A stretch of DNA of 64,000 nucleotides, from positions 186,001 to 250,000 of the forward strand of contig CAVQZC010000013.1 of NCBI GenBank assembly GCA_963718315.1, written 5' to 3'. Positions within the stretch are counted from its first letter, which is position 1. Each line of letters starts with the position of its first letter. The notes beneath the pieces are model-generated. The model did not search any database and had not been told where the DNA came from. It was given only the letters and a program-made list of their open reading frames with translations. The translations under genes were made by a program, and so were the position numbers. Shown piece by piece: positions 17,611 to 26,387 of the stretch. Source of the DNA: CAVQZC01 sp963718315. Lineage in GTDB: Bacteria > Actinomycetota > Thermoleophilia > Gaiellales > JAICJC01.

Positions 17611-18426
17611 ATGAGCCCGGCCGTCCGCCACACCCATTCACACAGCCACGGCACGCTCGTGCACACCCACGAGCACGTCCACCCAGCCGGCCAACTACAC
17701 GACGACCCGGCCGCGCACGACCACGATCACCACGACCACCCGCACGACCACAGTCATGATCACCACCACGATCACAGCGACGCTGCTGGGCACGGCCACT
17801 CACACGGCCTGATCGACCGCTCGATCGTGCGCTCGCGCGAGGGCGTCAAGGCCGTCTCGCTCAGCTTCGGCGTGCTCGCCGCGACGGCGCTCGCCCAGGT
17901 CGTGATCTTCGCCGCGTCCGGGTCGGTGGCGCTGCTCGCCGACCTGATCCACAACTTCGGCGATGCGCTCACCGCAATCCCGCTCGGGATCGCGTTCCTG
18001 CTTCGCAGCCACCGCGGCGAGAAGTTGGCCGGACTGGCCGTCGTGCTTGCTATCTTCGTGTCCGCCTGCGTTGCCGGCTACGAAGCTATCCAGCGCCTGC
18101 TGCACCCCGAACACCTCTCCCACCTGTGGGTACTGGCCGCCGCCGGCGTGATCGGCTTCGCAGGCAACGAGATCGCCGCCCAGGTACGCCTCCGCGCCGG
18201 CCGCCGGCTCCACAGCCCCGCGCTCATCGCTGACGGAAAACACGCCCGCGCCGACGGCTACGTCTCACTCAGTGTGATCGCAAGCGCCGCCCTGGTCGCC
18301 ATCGGCCTGCCACGAGCCGATCCGCTGATCGGACTTGCCATCACACTCGTCATCCTCAAAATCACCTGGGACTCCTGGCGCATCATCTCCACCACCGAAC
18401 CAGGCGAACCGACACACCAGCACTAA
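17611..18426 (+). CDS. Cation diffusion facilitator metal exporter with His-rich N-terminus
   Basis: Inner-membrane divalent-metal/proton antiporter of 271 residues. The first 70 residues contain more than 25 histidines in HDH and HSH clusters, a cytoplasmic metal-sensing or buffering region typical of DmeF/ZitB-type CDFs. Six membrane segments follow. The transport site shows the HNFGD motif in TM2 and HARAD in TM5, i.e. the His-Asp/His-Asp arrangement of Zn/Cd/Co transporters. There is almost no extended cytoplasmic C-terminal domain. The ATG begins 10 bases after the chrA remnant stop with no ribosome site. Unlike chrA it is intact. Substrate unproven. Confidence 0.9.
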   Translation: MSPAVRHTHSHSHGTLVHTHEHVHPAGQLHDDPAAHDHDHHDHPHDHSHDHHHDHSDAAGHGHSHGLIDRSIVRSREGVKAVSLSFGVLAATALAQVVIFAASGSVALLADLIHNFGDALTAIPLGIAFLLRSHRGEKLAGLAVVLAIFVSACVAGYEAIQRLLHPEHLSHLWVLAAAGVIGFAGNEIAAQVRLRAGRRLHSPALIADGKHARADGYVSLSVIASAALVAIGLPRADPLIGLAITLVILKITWDSWRIISTTEPGEPTHQH

Positions 18427-18427
18427 C

Positions 18428-18447
18428 CCGCGCGGGACTCCCCGCGG
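18428..18447. terminator. GC-rich hairpin terminator between convergent genes
   Basis: CCGCG-(C)-GGG-ACT-CCC-CGCGG forms an eight-pair stem with a one-base bulge and a three-base loop. It fills the 23-base gap between the convergent stop codons of the CDF exporter and the CNNM/CBS protein genes. No T-run on either side. Position and strength make a bidirectional terminator likely. Confidence 0.55.
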
Positions 18448-18449
18448 TC

Positions 18450-19781
18450 TCAGGCGGCTTCGTCGCTGGGCTGCCGGTCGTCCGGCACCAGCGTGACGTC
18501 GACCTCGGTGATCCGGGGGCCGTCGACGGCGCTGACCTCGAACCGGGCGCCGGGGGTTGTCACGCTGTCGCCCACCCGCGGCGCCCGCCCCAGCTCGCCG
18601 AACACCCAACCGCCCACCGAGTGGTAGTCGTCGCCATTCAACTCGGTGCCGAACCGCTCGTTGAAGTCCTCGATCGGGAACGAGCCGCCCAGGCGCACCT
18701 TGCTGCGGCCGAGTCGGCGGATCCCGGTGTTGGGAAGGTCGAACTCGTCGCCGATCTCGCCGACGATCTCCTCGAGCAGGTCCTCCAGCGTCGCCAGGCC
18801 GGCCACGGAGCCGTACTCGTCGACCACGATCGCCATGTGGGTGGAGGTGGCCTGGAACTCGGCCAGCAGCTCGTCCAGGGGCTTGGTCTCGGGCACCATG
18901 ATCGCCGGCCGCAGCAGCGTCGTCACGTCCACGCGCTCGATGCCGCGGTCGTGCAGCGCACCGAATAGGTCGCGCACGTGGAGCACGCCGACGATGTCGT
19001 CGAACTCGCCCTCGTAGACGGGGTAGCGCGTGTAGGGGTGGTCGAGCATCCGGGCCAGCAGCTCCGTCACCGGCAGGTCGATCGGCAGCGCCACCATGTC
19101 CGGCCGGGGCACCATCACGTCCTCGGCCCGCTTGTCGGCGAACTCGAAGACGTTGTGGAGCATCTCCTGCTCCTCCTCCTCGAGCACGCCCTCCTCGCGG
19201 CTGGCCCTGACCAGCATCTTCAGCTCCTCCTCGGAGTGAACCGCATGGCGGCGGGCCCCGGGAGGCAGCCCGATCCAGCGCAGAACGGCGTCGGAGCTCG
19301 AAACCAGCACCCAGATGAAGGGCCGGAACACCTTGTAGAAGGTGTCGATCGGCACCGCAACGGCCAGGGCCACCCGTTCCTGCGCCTGGAGTGTGTACGA
19401 CTTGGGCACGATCTCCCCAAACACGACGTGGAAGTAGGACAGGATGGTGAACGCGATGATCACCGAGATGGTCGTGGCCACACCGCCCTGCCAGCTCTGG
19501 GGCAGCCGGTCGAGAGGCTTCTCGAGCAGCTTCGACACCACCGGCTCGCCGATGGCGCCCAGCGCCAGGCTGGAGAGCGTGACGCCGAGCTGGATGGCAG
19601 AGATGAATCGCGCTGGGTTCGTCTGCAGGGCCATCACCCTGCGGGCAGCGCGGCTGCCTCCGTCGACCAGCTCCTGGACGCGCGTCCGGCGCACGGTGAC
19701 GAGCGCGTACTCGGCCGCGACGAAGAAGCCGTTGGCCGCCACGATCAGGACGACCGCAAGCAGTTCGAGCGCTGTGGTCAT
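18450..19781 (-). CDS. HlyC/CorC family membrane protein (CNNM + CBS pair + CorC_HlyC)
   Basis: 443-residue integral-membrane protein of the hemolysin-like/CNNM group, proposed to transport or regulate Mg2+ or Co2+. Domains in order: a DUF21/CNNM membrane domain (about 1-190, with NPARFISAIQLGVTL and VFGEIVPKSY), two CBS domains (about 210-335, with RYPVYEGEFDDIVGVLHVRD and HMAIVVDEYGSVAGLATLED) that bind adenine nucleotides, and a CorC_HlyC domain (about 350-435). All parts are intact and the length is normal. It is a single gene, convergent with the metal exporter and divergent from the response regulator with a 209-base gap. Confidence 0.92.
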   Translation of the reverse strand: MTTALELLAVVLIVAANGFFVAAEYALVTVRRTRVQELVDGGSRAARRVMALQTNPARFISAIQLGVTLSSLALGAIGEPVVSKLLEKPLDRLPQSWQGGVATTISVIIAFTILSYFHVVFGEIVPKSYTLQAQERVALAVAVPIDTFYKVFRPFIWVLVSSSDAVLRWIGLPPGARRHAVHSEEELKMLVRASREEGVLEEEEQEMLHNVFEFADKRAEDVMVPRPDMVALPIDLPVTELLARMLDHPYTRYPVYEGEFDDIVGVLHVRDLFGALHDRGIERVDVTTLLRPAIMVPETKPLDELLAEFQATSTHMAIVVDEYGSVAGLATLEDLLEEIVGEIGDEFDLPNTGIRRLGRSKVRLGGSFPIEDFNERFGTELNGDDYHSVGGWVFGELGRAPRVGDSVTTPGARFEVSAVDGPRITEVDVTLVPDDRQPSDEAA

Positions 19782-19990
19782 CCCTGGGTGGTACTCGGAA
19801 GGTCGTCGCTCAAGCGAATGGCAGTATACCGATGGGGTCGGCGGATCCCGCTCTGTGAGCAGGAATTCGCCGGTTTTCGCAGAATCTTCAACCGACGTCG
19901 CAGCGGGTCATTGACGTTGGGGCTAACGAACCGGGCCGTACCTGCCGATATCGGAGTTCGGTGGCAAACGCTGCGACAAGTGGAGCACAC

Positions 19991-20611
19991 GTGAGCGAAT
20001 CCATTACCTGTCTAATCGTCGACGATCACGAAGTGGTACGCGAAGGCCTTCGGCTGTCGCTGTCCCGTTCGGAGGGAATCCGCGTGGTCGGTGAGGCGGG
20101 CGACGGGCATGCCGCAGTCACGCTTGCCAAGCGACGCAAGCCCGACGTGGTCATCCTCGACGTCCGCATGCCCGGCATGGACGGCCTGCAGGCTGCCCGT
20201 GAGATCACCAGCGAGGTCCCCGAGACCTCGGTGCTGATGTTCACGGCGTACGCCGAGCGCAGCCTCCTGTCGCGCGGCCTCGAGGCCGGGGCGAAGGGCT
20301 ACATCCTGAAGGAGGCGCCGCACCAGACGTTGGTGCGCGCCATCCACAAGGTTGCCGACGGCGACGGCTACGTCGACCCGGCGCTGATGCCCGCGTTCCT
20401 GACCAAGGAGCGTGAGAACATGCTGACGGCGCGCGAGCGGGAGATCCTCCAGCTCCTGGCCGACGGGATGTCCAACGCCGACGTTGCGGCCAAGCTGTTC
20501 ATCAGCCAGGAGACGGTCAAGAGCCACGTGCGCCATATCCTCTCGAAGCTCGAGGCGGACACTCGCACGCATGCCGTCGCCATCGCCCTCAGAACCGCGA
20601 TCATCGACTGA
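19991..20611 (+). CDS. NarL/LuxR-type response regulator
   Basis: Two-component DNA-binding regulator, 206 residues. The receiver domain has the acidic pair in IVDDHE, the phosphorylated Asp in VILDVRMPGMDG, the Thr/Ser switch (MFTAY) and the Lys in YILKEA. The C-terminal LuxR-type helix-turn-helix (LTAREREILQLLADGMSNADVA, then SQETVKSHVRHIL) is complete. The GTG at 19991 is chosen because GGAG lies five bases upstream; upstream starts lack a ribosome site. It overlaps the histidine kinase gene, its likely cognate sensor. Confidence 0.93.
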   Translation: MSESITCLIVDDHEVVREGLRLSLSRSEGIRVVGEAGDGHAAVTLAKRRKPDVVILDVRMPGMDGLQAAREITSEVPETSVLMFTAYAERSLLSRGLEAGAKGYILKEAPHQTLVRAIHKVADGDGYVDPALMPAFLTKERENMLTAREREILQLLADGMSNADVAAKLFISQETVKSHVRHILSKLEADTRTHAVAIALRTAIID

Positions 20612-21885
20612 TCAGCCTTTCGCGCCCCCGGCGGCGGACGAGGCTGTCCGCGCGCTGAGGGCCGAGCTGATCGCCCAGGGAGCGTTCCTGGACGGTCTGG
20701 TCGCCTCGCTGGGCGCGGTGACCGAGAGTCGCGACCCGACCGAGGTGCTCGAGCGCACCGCGCGTCAGGCGCAGGCGCTGCTGTCGCGCGGACGCCACGC
20801 TGGTTCTGGCTCCGGCGCCGGGGCGGGCTGTGCTGCAGCCGCTGGCGGCTGCCGGGCTCGCGCTGGGGCCGATCGCCGAGCTCGAGGTGGCACTCGACGA
20901 GCCGGCGTCCCTGATCGCCCTGGCCGCCCGCGATCACGCCGCCGGAGCCGGGCGAGTCGAAGACCACTCGGTGGACGCGTTGTGTGCGCGGCTCCACCCG
21001 ACCGCGCTGCTGGCGGCGCCGCTGCTGGTCGGCGCCCGGCTGCACGCACTGCTGGTGCTGCTCGACCTCGGCTCGGGGCGCACATTCGGAGCCGCCGAGC
21101 TTTCCCGGGCGACCGTGTTCTGCGACTTTGCGGCCCGCGCCGTCGAGAACGCGGAGCTGTTCGAGCGGGTCGAGGCGCTGCTTGCCCAGGCCCGGATCCG
21201 GGAGGCGGAGCGGGCGCAGCTCTCACGCCGGGTCGTGTCGGCAGAGCAGGAGGAGCGGCGGCGGCTGTCGTTGTTCCTGCACGACGGGCCGGTGCAGACG
21301 CTCTCGGGCATCGGCATGATGCTGGACGCCGCCGGCGAGGAGATCGAGGCAGGCCACGGCGCGGAGGCCGCCCGGCTGCTGCAGACCGCACGCTCCCGCC
21401 AGCAGGAGGTGGTTCGCTCGGTGCGCGAGCTGTCGTTCGCGCTCGAGCCGTGGACGCTACGCGACCAGGGATTCGTGACGGCCCTTCAGGCGATCGCCGA
21501 CCGGTTCCAGACCGACCATTCGATCACGGTCACCCTGGATGCCGCCGACGCCGACACGCTCTCGCAAGAGGACCAGGTCTACCTGTTCCAGATCGTCCGC
21601 GAGGCGATGCACAACGCTCTCAAGCATTCGGGCGGCACCCGGATAGAGGTGCTGGTCACCGGCTCCCCGGCTGCCGGGCTGGAGGCGCTGGTACGTGACG
21701 ACGGGCGAGGCTTTGGCCCGCCGCCCGACGACGGCCTGCCGCACCACGGCATGGAGGCCATGCACGAGCGGGCCGCGATCATGGGCGGCCGGCTGGACGT
21801 CGACTCGGTGGCCGACGCCGGCACCACGGTGCGCGTCCTGATCGCACCCGGCGTATTGCAACGAGGGGACGCCGGCGGTGACTGA
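20571..21885 (+). CDS. GAF/HisKA_3 histidine kinase, frame broken once
   Basis: Cytoplasmic sensor kinase, likely partner of the preceding response regulator. From ATG 20571 (overlapping the regulator by 41 bases) an N-terminal helical part runs to about 20785. The frame then shifts by one base (ALLSR to ADATLVLAPAPG) and a GAF-like domain follows (to about 21210), then HisKA_3 with the phospho-histidine in LFLHDGPVQ, and an HATPase_c domain with NALKH (N box), DDGRGFG (G1) and HHGMEAMHERA. One indel near 20787 breaks it; as read only the second part (from about 20830) would be made. No membrane segment is seen. Confidence 0.75.
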
Positions 21886-23213
21886 CCGGTTCGAGAACGA
21901 CCTCGGCGCTCTGGTCGACGCCTGCCGGGCGGGACTCGACCTGCCGGCAGTGCTCGACATCGCCTGTGGCGCCGTCGCGGCTGAGCTCGACGCCGCCACC
22001 GCGGCGGCCTACACGATCTCGGGCGACGGCAGCGCCCTCGAGCTGGTGGCCGGGACCGGGCCGCGCACCGTCCCACCCCCCGCGTCTCTGGAGCCCGCGC
22101 TGGTCGACGCACGCGCGGTGCTGCCACTGGTCAGCGCCCGGAGGACGCTCGGCTGCATCGTCGCCACCAACCCCGGGAGCACGGAGCTCTCGCGGGCGGC
22201 GATCCTGGCGGCCGTCAGCGCCCAGGCCGTCGAGGTCGCACACCTCTGGGAGGCCGCCGGCGCCGGCGGCGGCACGATCGACCTGCTGACCGGCCTGCCG
22301 AACCACCGCGGCTTCCAGGTGGTGCTGGGCCGCGAGCTTTCGCGGGCCAAGCGGACGGGCGGCAACCTGGCCGTGTGCGTGGTCGACATCGACCAGCTCG
22401 CCGCCTACAACGACACCCGCGGCAAGGCCGAGGGCGACCGCCTGCTTCGCTTCGTCGGCGAGTGCTTCAGCCGCGGGATGCGCAGCTATGACTGCGTCTG
22501 CCGGCTGGGCGGGGACGAGTTTGCGCTGGTGCTGCCGGGCATGACCGCCACCTCCGCCGCCGCCCTCGTGTCGCGGCTGAGCCAGACGGTCACCGAGTGG
22601 GGCTCGGGCGGGGAGCGGCCGACGGTCTCCGGCGGCGCGGCGGCCTTCCCCGAGCATGCGGCGACGCAGGCCGACCTGGTCGACCAGGCGATCGAGGCGC
22701 TCCGCGAGGCCCGGCGGGCCGGTCCCGGGCGCGTCGTGTCGCGGAGCGGAGTGAGCGAACACGCGGCACCCGCCGAACCGGCGCCCGACCTCGCCCCGGC
22801 CGGCCCCGCCGGCCGCGTCACGGCTGGTCTCGGAATGGGCCGGGCACCTGGCCGGCGAGCTGGGGCTCGCACCCGACAGAGTCGAGCAGCTGCGCGTTGC
22901 CGCCCTGCTCTACGACCCCGACCACACACCGGCCAACGGCCCGCAGCTCGCCGACCGGGTGGCCTCCGGCGCCCTCGATCCGGCTGCGCCGGGCTGGCTC
23001 GCCGCCGTGACGGCGCCTCCGGCAGCTGCCCCGCAGGAATCGCGAATCATCGCCGTTGCCGCCGCCTTCGTGGCGGCCGGCGGAAGCCGCGGCGGAACCG
23101 ACGCCGGACGGGCGCTGGCCGCGCTCTGGGCAGGCGCAGGCGAGCGCTACGACGCGGCCTGCGTGCGGGCGCTGGAACGGCTTGTCGCAGACCAGGCCCA
23201 ACTCAGCAGCTAA
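21878..23213 (+). CDS. GAF-GGDEF diguanylate cyclase with degenerate HD-like tail, frame broken once
   Basis: N-terminal GAF-like domain (residues about 10-120), then a GGDEF domain (about 135-285) with the catalytic RLGGDEFALVLPG intact, so c-di-GMP synthesis is plausible. No RxxD inhibitory site is obvious before GGDEF. Near 22805 the frame changes by one base; the correct continuation reads LVSEWAGHLAGELGLAPDRVEQLRVAALLYDPDHT and ends at TAA 23211-23213. That tail resembles an HD/HD-GYP domain but has YDPD where the metal-binding HDIG would be, so it is probably not a phosphodiesterase. It starts with GTG overlapping the kinase stop, forming a regulator-kinase-cyclase operon. Confidence 0.72.
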
Positions 23214-24121
23214 CTAGGTTTCTTCCGCCTCTGCGACTTGAGGCGCGCCTCGATGGCGGCCGTCGGCCGCGCCGTGGGCATGTGCCCGGCAATCGGTTGC
23301 GGCGTTCCCGGCGTCGGTGGCGCCTCGTAGGCCGTGCGTCTGCGGAACAGGATGATGAACGCGATCAGCCCGACCACGAACAGCACGCCCGAGACCCACA
23401 CGTTGACGCGCTGGCCCAGATAGATGTTGGCGGGGTCGCTGCGCAGCTTCTCGATGAACACGCGGACGCCGTCGTAGAGCACCACGTAGAGGGCGAAGAT
23501 CGTCCCCCACGGCACGCGCGACCAGTACCGGCGGACGAACCACATCAGGACCACGAACACGCCGACGTCGAGCAGCGACTCGTACAGGAACGTCGGCTGG
23601 AAAGTCTCGCCCGGGTGGTACGGAAGCGGCGGGTTGTCGATCTTCAGCGACCACGGCCACTTGCTGGGGCGCCCGTACAGCTCCTGGTTGAAGTAGTTCC
23701 CCCAACGGCCCAGGGCCTGGGCCAGGATGACCCCGGGGGCGACGCAGTCCGCCACCTGCCAGAACGGGATCTTCGCGAACCGGCAGCCGATCCAGCAACC
23801 GAGCATGCCGCCGGCCACGGCGCCGAAGATCGACAGGCCGCCGTTCCAGATCGCGGGGATCTGGGACAGGTTGTGCTGGAAGGCGCCCCAGTCGGTCGCG
23901 ACGTGGTAGAGGCGCGCGCCGACCAGCCCGAACGGAACCAGCCAGACGGCGATCGAGTACACCTGCTCCGGGTCGAGACCACGCCTGCGGAACTCGCGGC
24001 GGGCGATCCAGCCGGCCAGCAGCACGCCCAGGGCCAGCAGCAGTCCGTACCAGCGGGCGTGGATCGGGCCCGAGTTGATCAGATAGGGGTCGCCGGGGCT
24101 TGGTATCGAGAGCGAAATCAC
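23214..24121 (-). CDS. lgt: Prolipoprotein diacylglyceryl transferase
   Basis: Transfers diacylglycerol from phosphatidylglycerol to the lipobox cysteine of prolipoproteins, in the cytoplasmic membrane. The family signature GRWGNYFNQELYG is present, as is IPSPGDP near the N-terminus and the pattern of about seven membrane segments. The C-terminal tail is basic (SQRRKKPS). The GTG at 24121 gives the conserved beginning; ATG 24178 or an upstream start would add an unconserved leader. Neither has a ribosome site. It lies convergent with and directly abutting the GGDEF gene, both stop codons touching. Confidence 0.92.
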
Positions 24122-24508
24122 CGGCGGGGAGCGTATCGCGGGTCGGTTGGCGCGTGCGGCGACAGTCGCGACACGCATTTTTTCACGATTAACGTGGACA
24201 AGTTGCAGATCATTCGCTACCAAGAGAAGTGATCCCCAAATACCTCGAACGGGGGTCAGCTTGCGGAAAGGATCCACACCTGTTTCACGGTTCTCAAGGT
24301 CGGGCCGCCCCCGGCCGATGTGACGCTCGCGCAACCCAGTCTGCCCCCGATCTGGTGATGCACATCCCCCGTACCCCCGCTCCGTGTAGCTCGCGCACCC
24401 CGTCCGGCTCCGCCGGATCGCAGACGGGCGCCGGCCTGCCCTTCGACGAACCGGGTCGAGACACGACCCCCATCTCGACCTGAGCTAGCAGAAGGAGATA
24501 GATCCGAC
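24122..24508. other. Intergenic region between divergent lgt and tad operon
   Basis: 387 bases without a gene I can support. I looked for a small Flp pilin gene (hydrophobic helix with a Glu at position 5 after a Gly cleavage site) and for GEMM-type c-di-GMP riboswitch core sequences, and found neither. The right end carries AAGGAGA, about nine bases before the cpaB ATG. The left part is AT-richer (a T-run and GATTAACG around 24178-24195), a plausible place for the lgt promoter. Confidence 0.5.
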
Positions 24509-25264
24509 ATGCCGACCATCAGCAGGAACATCGTCATCAGCGTGGCCCTGGCCCTGGCGGCCGCGGTGGCGCTGTTCGCGTATGCCCGCAGCGTCCAGAG
24601 CACTGCCTCAACCGCCTCGGACGCGGTCAACGTGATCGTGGCCACGCATGAGGTCACCGCCGGCACCAGCGTCTCGACCGCTCAGGCGAACGGGTACCTG
24701 GAAGTCCGCACGATGCACCGGTCGGACGTCGCGCCGGGCGCCCAGTCGAGCTTCGCCGGCATCTCCAACGACGTCGTCACGGCCAACATGTACGTCGGCG
24801 ATCAGCTGACCCAGTCCCGGGTCGGCCAGGTCAGCAGCCAGTCGGTCACGTACACGGTGACGAAGAACCACCGCGCGGTCCGCATTCCGTTCGATCCCTA
24901 CCGCGGCATGCTGCTCGACCTGCAGCGCGGCGACCACGTCGACGTGATGACCAGCTACCGCAAGGGCGAGGCGGTCTACACCTACCTCAGCGTTCCCGAC
25001 GCGATGGTGCTGCAGGTGAACCCGCCGGTCCCGGCCAGCCAGGGCAACGGCGGCACCACGCGCGCCGGCTCGCTGCTGCTGTCGGTCACCGAAGAGCAGG
25101 CAGTCCTGCTCGCCAACGCAATCGCCGCCGGCGGCCAGTCCGGCTCCACCGGCTCGAACATCATGGTCGCCGCAGTCGGGCACCACAAGCCGAGCTGGAA
25201 GGCGTTCCCGCCCATCGCTCTCCCCGGCCAGTTCAAGAACAACGGCCTTCCGTACGCACCGTAA
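24509..25264 (+). CDS. cpaB: CpaB/RcpC-type Tad assembly protein
   Basis: Periplasm-side component of a Tad/Flp apparatus, 251 residues. An N-terminal membrane anchor (residues 8-25) is followed by an SAF domain (about 40-100: VIVATHEVTAGTSVSTAQ...) and a CpaB-specific C-terminal domain (PFDPYRGMLLDLQRGDHVDVM). Strong ribosome site AAGGAGA. First gene of the five-gene tad operon; it is followed by cpaE after 13 bases. In Gram-negatives CpaB helps secretin assembly; here, as in other Gram-positives, no secretin gene is seen. Confidence 0.88.
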   Translation: MPTISRNIVISVALALAAAVALFAYARSVQSTASTASDAVNVIVATHEVTAGTSVSTAQANGYLEVRTMHRSDVAPGAQSSFAGISNDVVTANMYVGDQLTQSRVGQVSSQSVTYTVTKNHRAVRIPFDPYRGMLLDLQRGDHVDVMTSYRKGEAVYTYLSVPDAMVLQVNPPVPASQGNGGTTRAGSLLLSVTEEQAVLLANAIAAGGQSGSTGSNIMVAAVGHHKPSWKAFPPIALPGQFKNNGLPYAP

Positions 25265-25277
25265 GAGGAGCACCGAC

Positions 25278-26387
25278 ATGACCGATCTGATTCGAGTGAC
25301 ACTTCAGGCCGACGACGCGGCGCTCCGTGACCAGTTCGAGCGGTCAGGGATGGTGCTGATCGTCGACTCCGCACCGGACGTGCTGGTGTGGCAGCTGCCG
25401 CAGGACTCCGACGGGCTTCCGGCGGAGATGAGGATCGCGCTCGCCGAGCCCCACGGCCCGGCCGTGATCGCCCTCACGGATGGCCACCCCGCCCGCTGGT
25501 TCGACGAGGCGCTGGCCCTCGGTGTGGACGACATCCTCTGCCTGCCCCAGCCCCCGGAGTCGCTGGGCATGGCCGCGGCCAAGGCCCGTGGCATGCGCAG
25601 CCGCCGACGGTCGCAGGTGACCCCGCCGGTTCCCGCCAAGGGCGACCGCTCGGCGCACGTCTTCACCGTGTTCTCCACCAAGGGGGGCTCGGGCAAGACG
25701 GTGATCGCGACCAACCTCGCGGTCTGCTTCGCCCGCCAGGGCAAGCGCACCCTGCTGATCGACTTCGACCTGCACTCGGGCGACGACGCCCTGGTGCTGG
25801 GCCTGTCGCCCCGCTGGACGGTGCTCGACCTGGTGCAGTCGCCCGGCGATCTCGATGCCGAGAAGCTGGCCGGCTTCGTCACCCGTCATGTCAGCGGCGT
25901 CGACCTGCTGCCGGCCCCGACGCGGCCGGACGAGGAAGAGCTGGTCGAGATCGACCGCCTCGAGCCGCTGCTGGCCGTCGCCCGCCAGAGCTACGACGCC
26001 GTCGTCATCGACACGTCCTCGCAGTTCGCCCCGGCGACGCTGCTGGCGATCGACCACACCGACTCGCTGCTGCTGGTCGGCGCGTCCGACGTCCCCACGA
26101 TCAAGAGCCTGAAGATCGCTCTGGAGACGCTCGACCTGCTGGAGATGCAGCTGACCGACGTGCGGATCGTGATGAACCGCTCGGGCGCCCGGGTCGGGCT
26201 CGACGACCGTGACGTGGAGCGGACGCTGCGCCGTGACATCACCTACACGCTGCCGTCCGACAAGGCAACGCCGATCTCCGTCAACCGCGGCCAGCCGGTC
26301 GTGGTCGACGCACCCAAGTCGCGGGTTGCCCGTGCCCTCAACGAGATGGCCCGGTCGCTCGACGCGGTGGTCGGGAGCGTCCGATGA
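25278..26387 (+). CDS. cpaE: CpaE/TadZ-type ATPase
   Basis: ParA/MinD-fold ATPase placing the Tad machine at its site, 369 residues. The N-terminal 110 residues form a receiver-like domain (VIALTDGHPARWFDEALALGV, LCLPQPP) without a clear phosphorylation Asp. Then comes the ATPase domain with Walker A STKGGSGKTVIATN and LLIDFDLHSGD, which has the normal Lys residues. Ribosome site GAGGAG before ATG 25278. Its end overlaps cpaF by four bases (ATGA). Confidence 0.9.
   Translation: MTDLIRVTLQADDAALRDQFERSGMVLIVDSAPDVLVWQLPQDSDGLPAEMRIALAEPHGPAVIALTDGHPARWFDEALALGVDDILCLPQPPESLGMAAAKARGMRSRRRSQVTPPVPAKGDRSAHVFTVFSTKGGSGKTVIATNLAVCFARQGKRTLLIDFDLHSGDDALVLGLSPRWTVLDLVQSPGDLDAEKLAGFVTRHVSGVDLLPAPTRPDEEELVEIDRLEPLLAVARQSYDAVVIDTSSQFAPATLLAIDHTDSLLLVGASDVPTIKSLKIALETLDLLEMQLTDVRIVMNRSGARVGLDDRDVERTLRRDITYTLPSDKATPISVNRGQPVVVDAPKSRVARALNEMARSLDAVVGSVR

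Noticed and set aside
15593..18430. Mobile element carrying the chromate and CDF genes
   Set aside because: No transposase, integrase, terminal repeats or target duplication seen at either side.
22810..24232. Extension of the GGDEF open frame across lgt
   Set aside because: After about 22805 the frame turns to Arg/Gly-rich sequence and is antisense to lgt; the true continuation is in another frame ending at 23213.
24122..24508. c-di-GMP riboswitch before the tad operon
   Set aside because: The conserved GEMM core sequences were not found.
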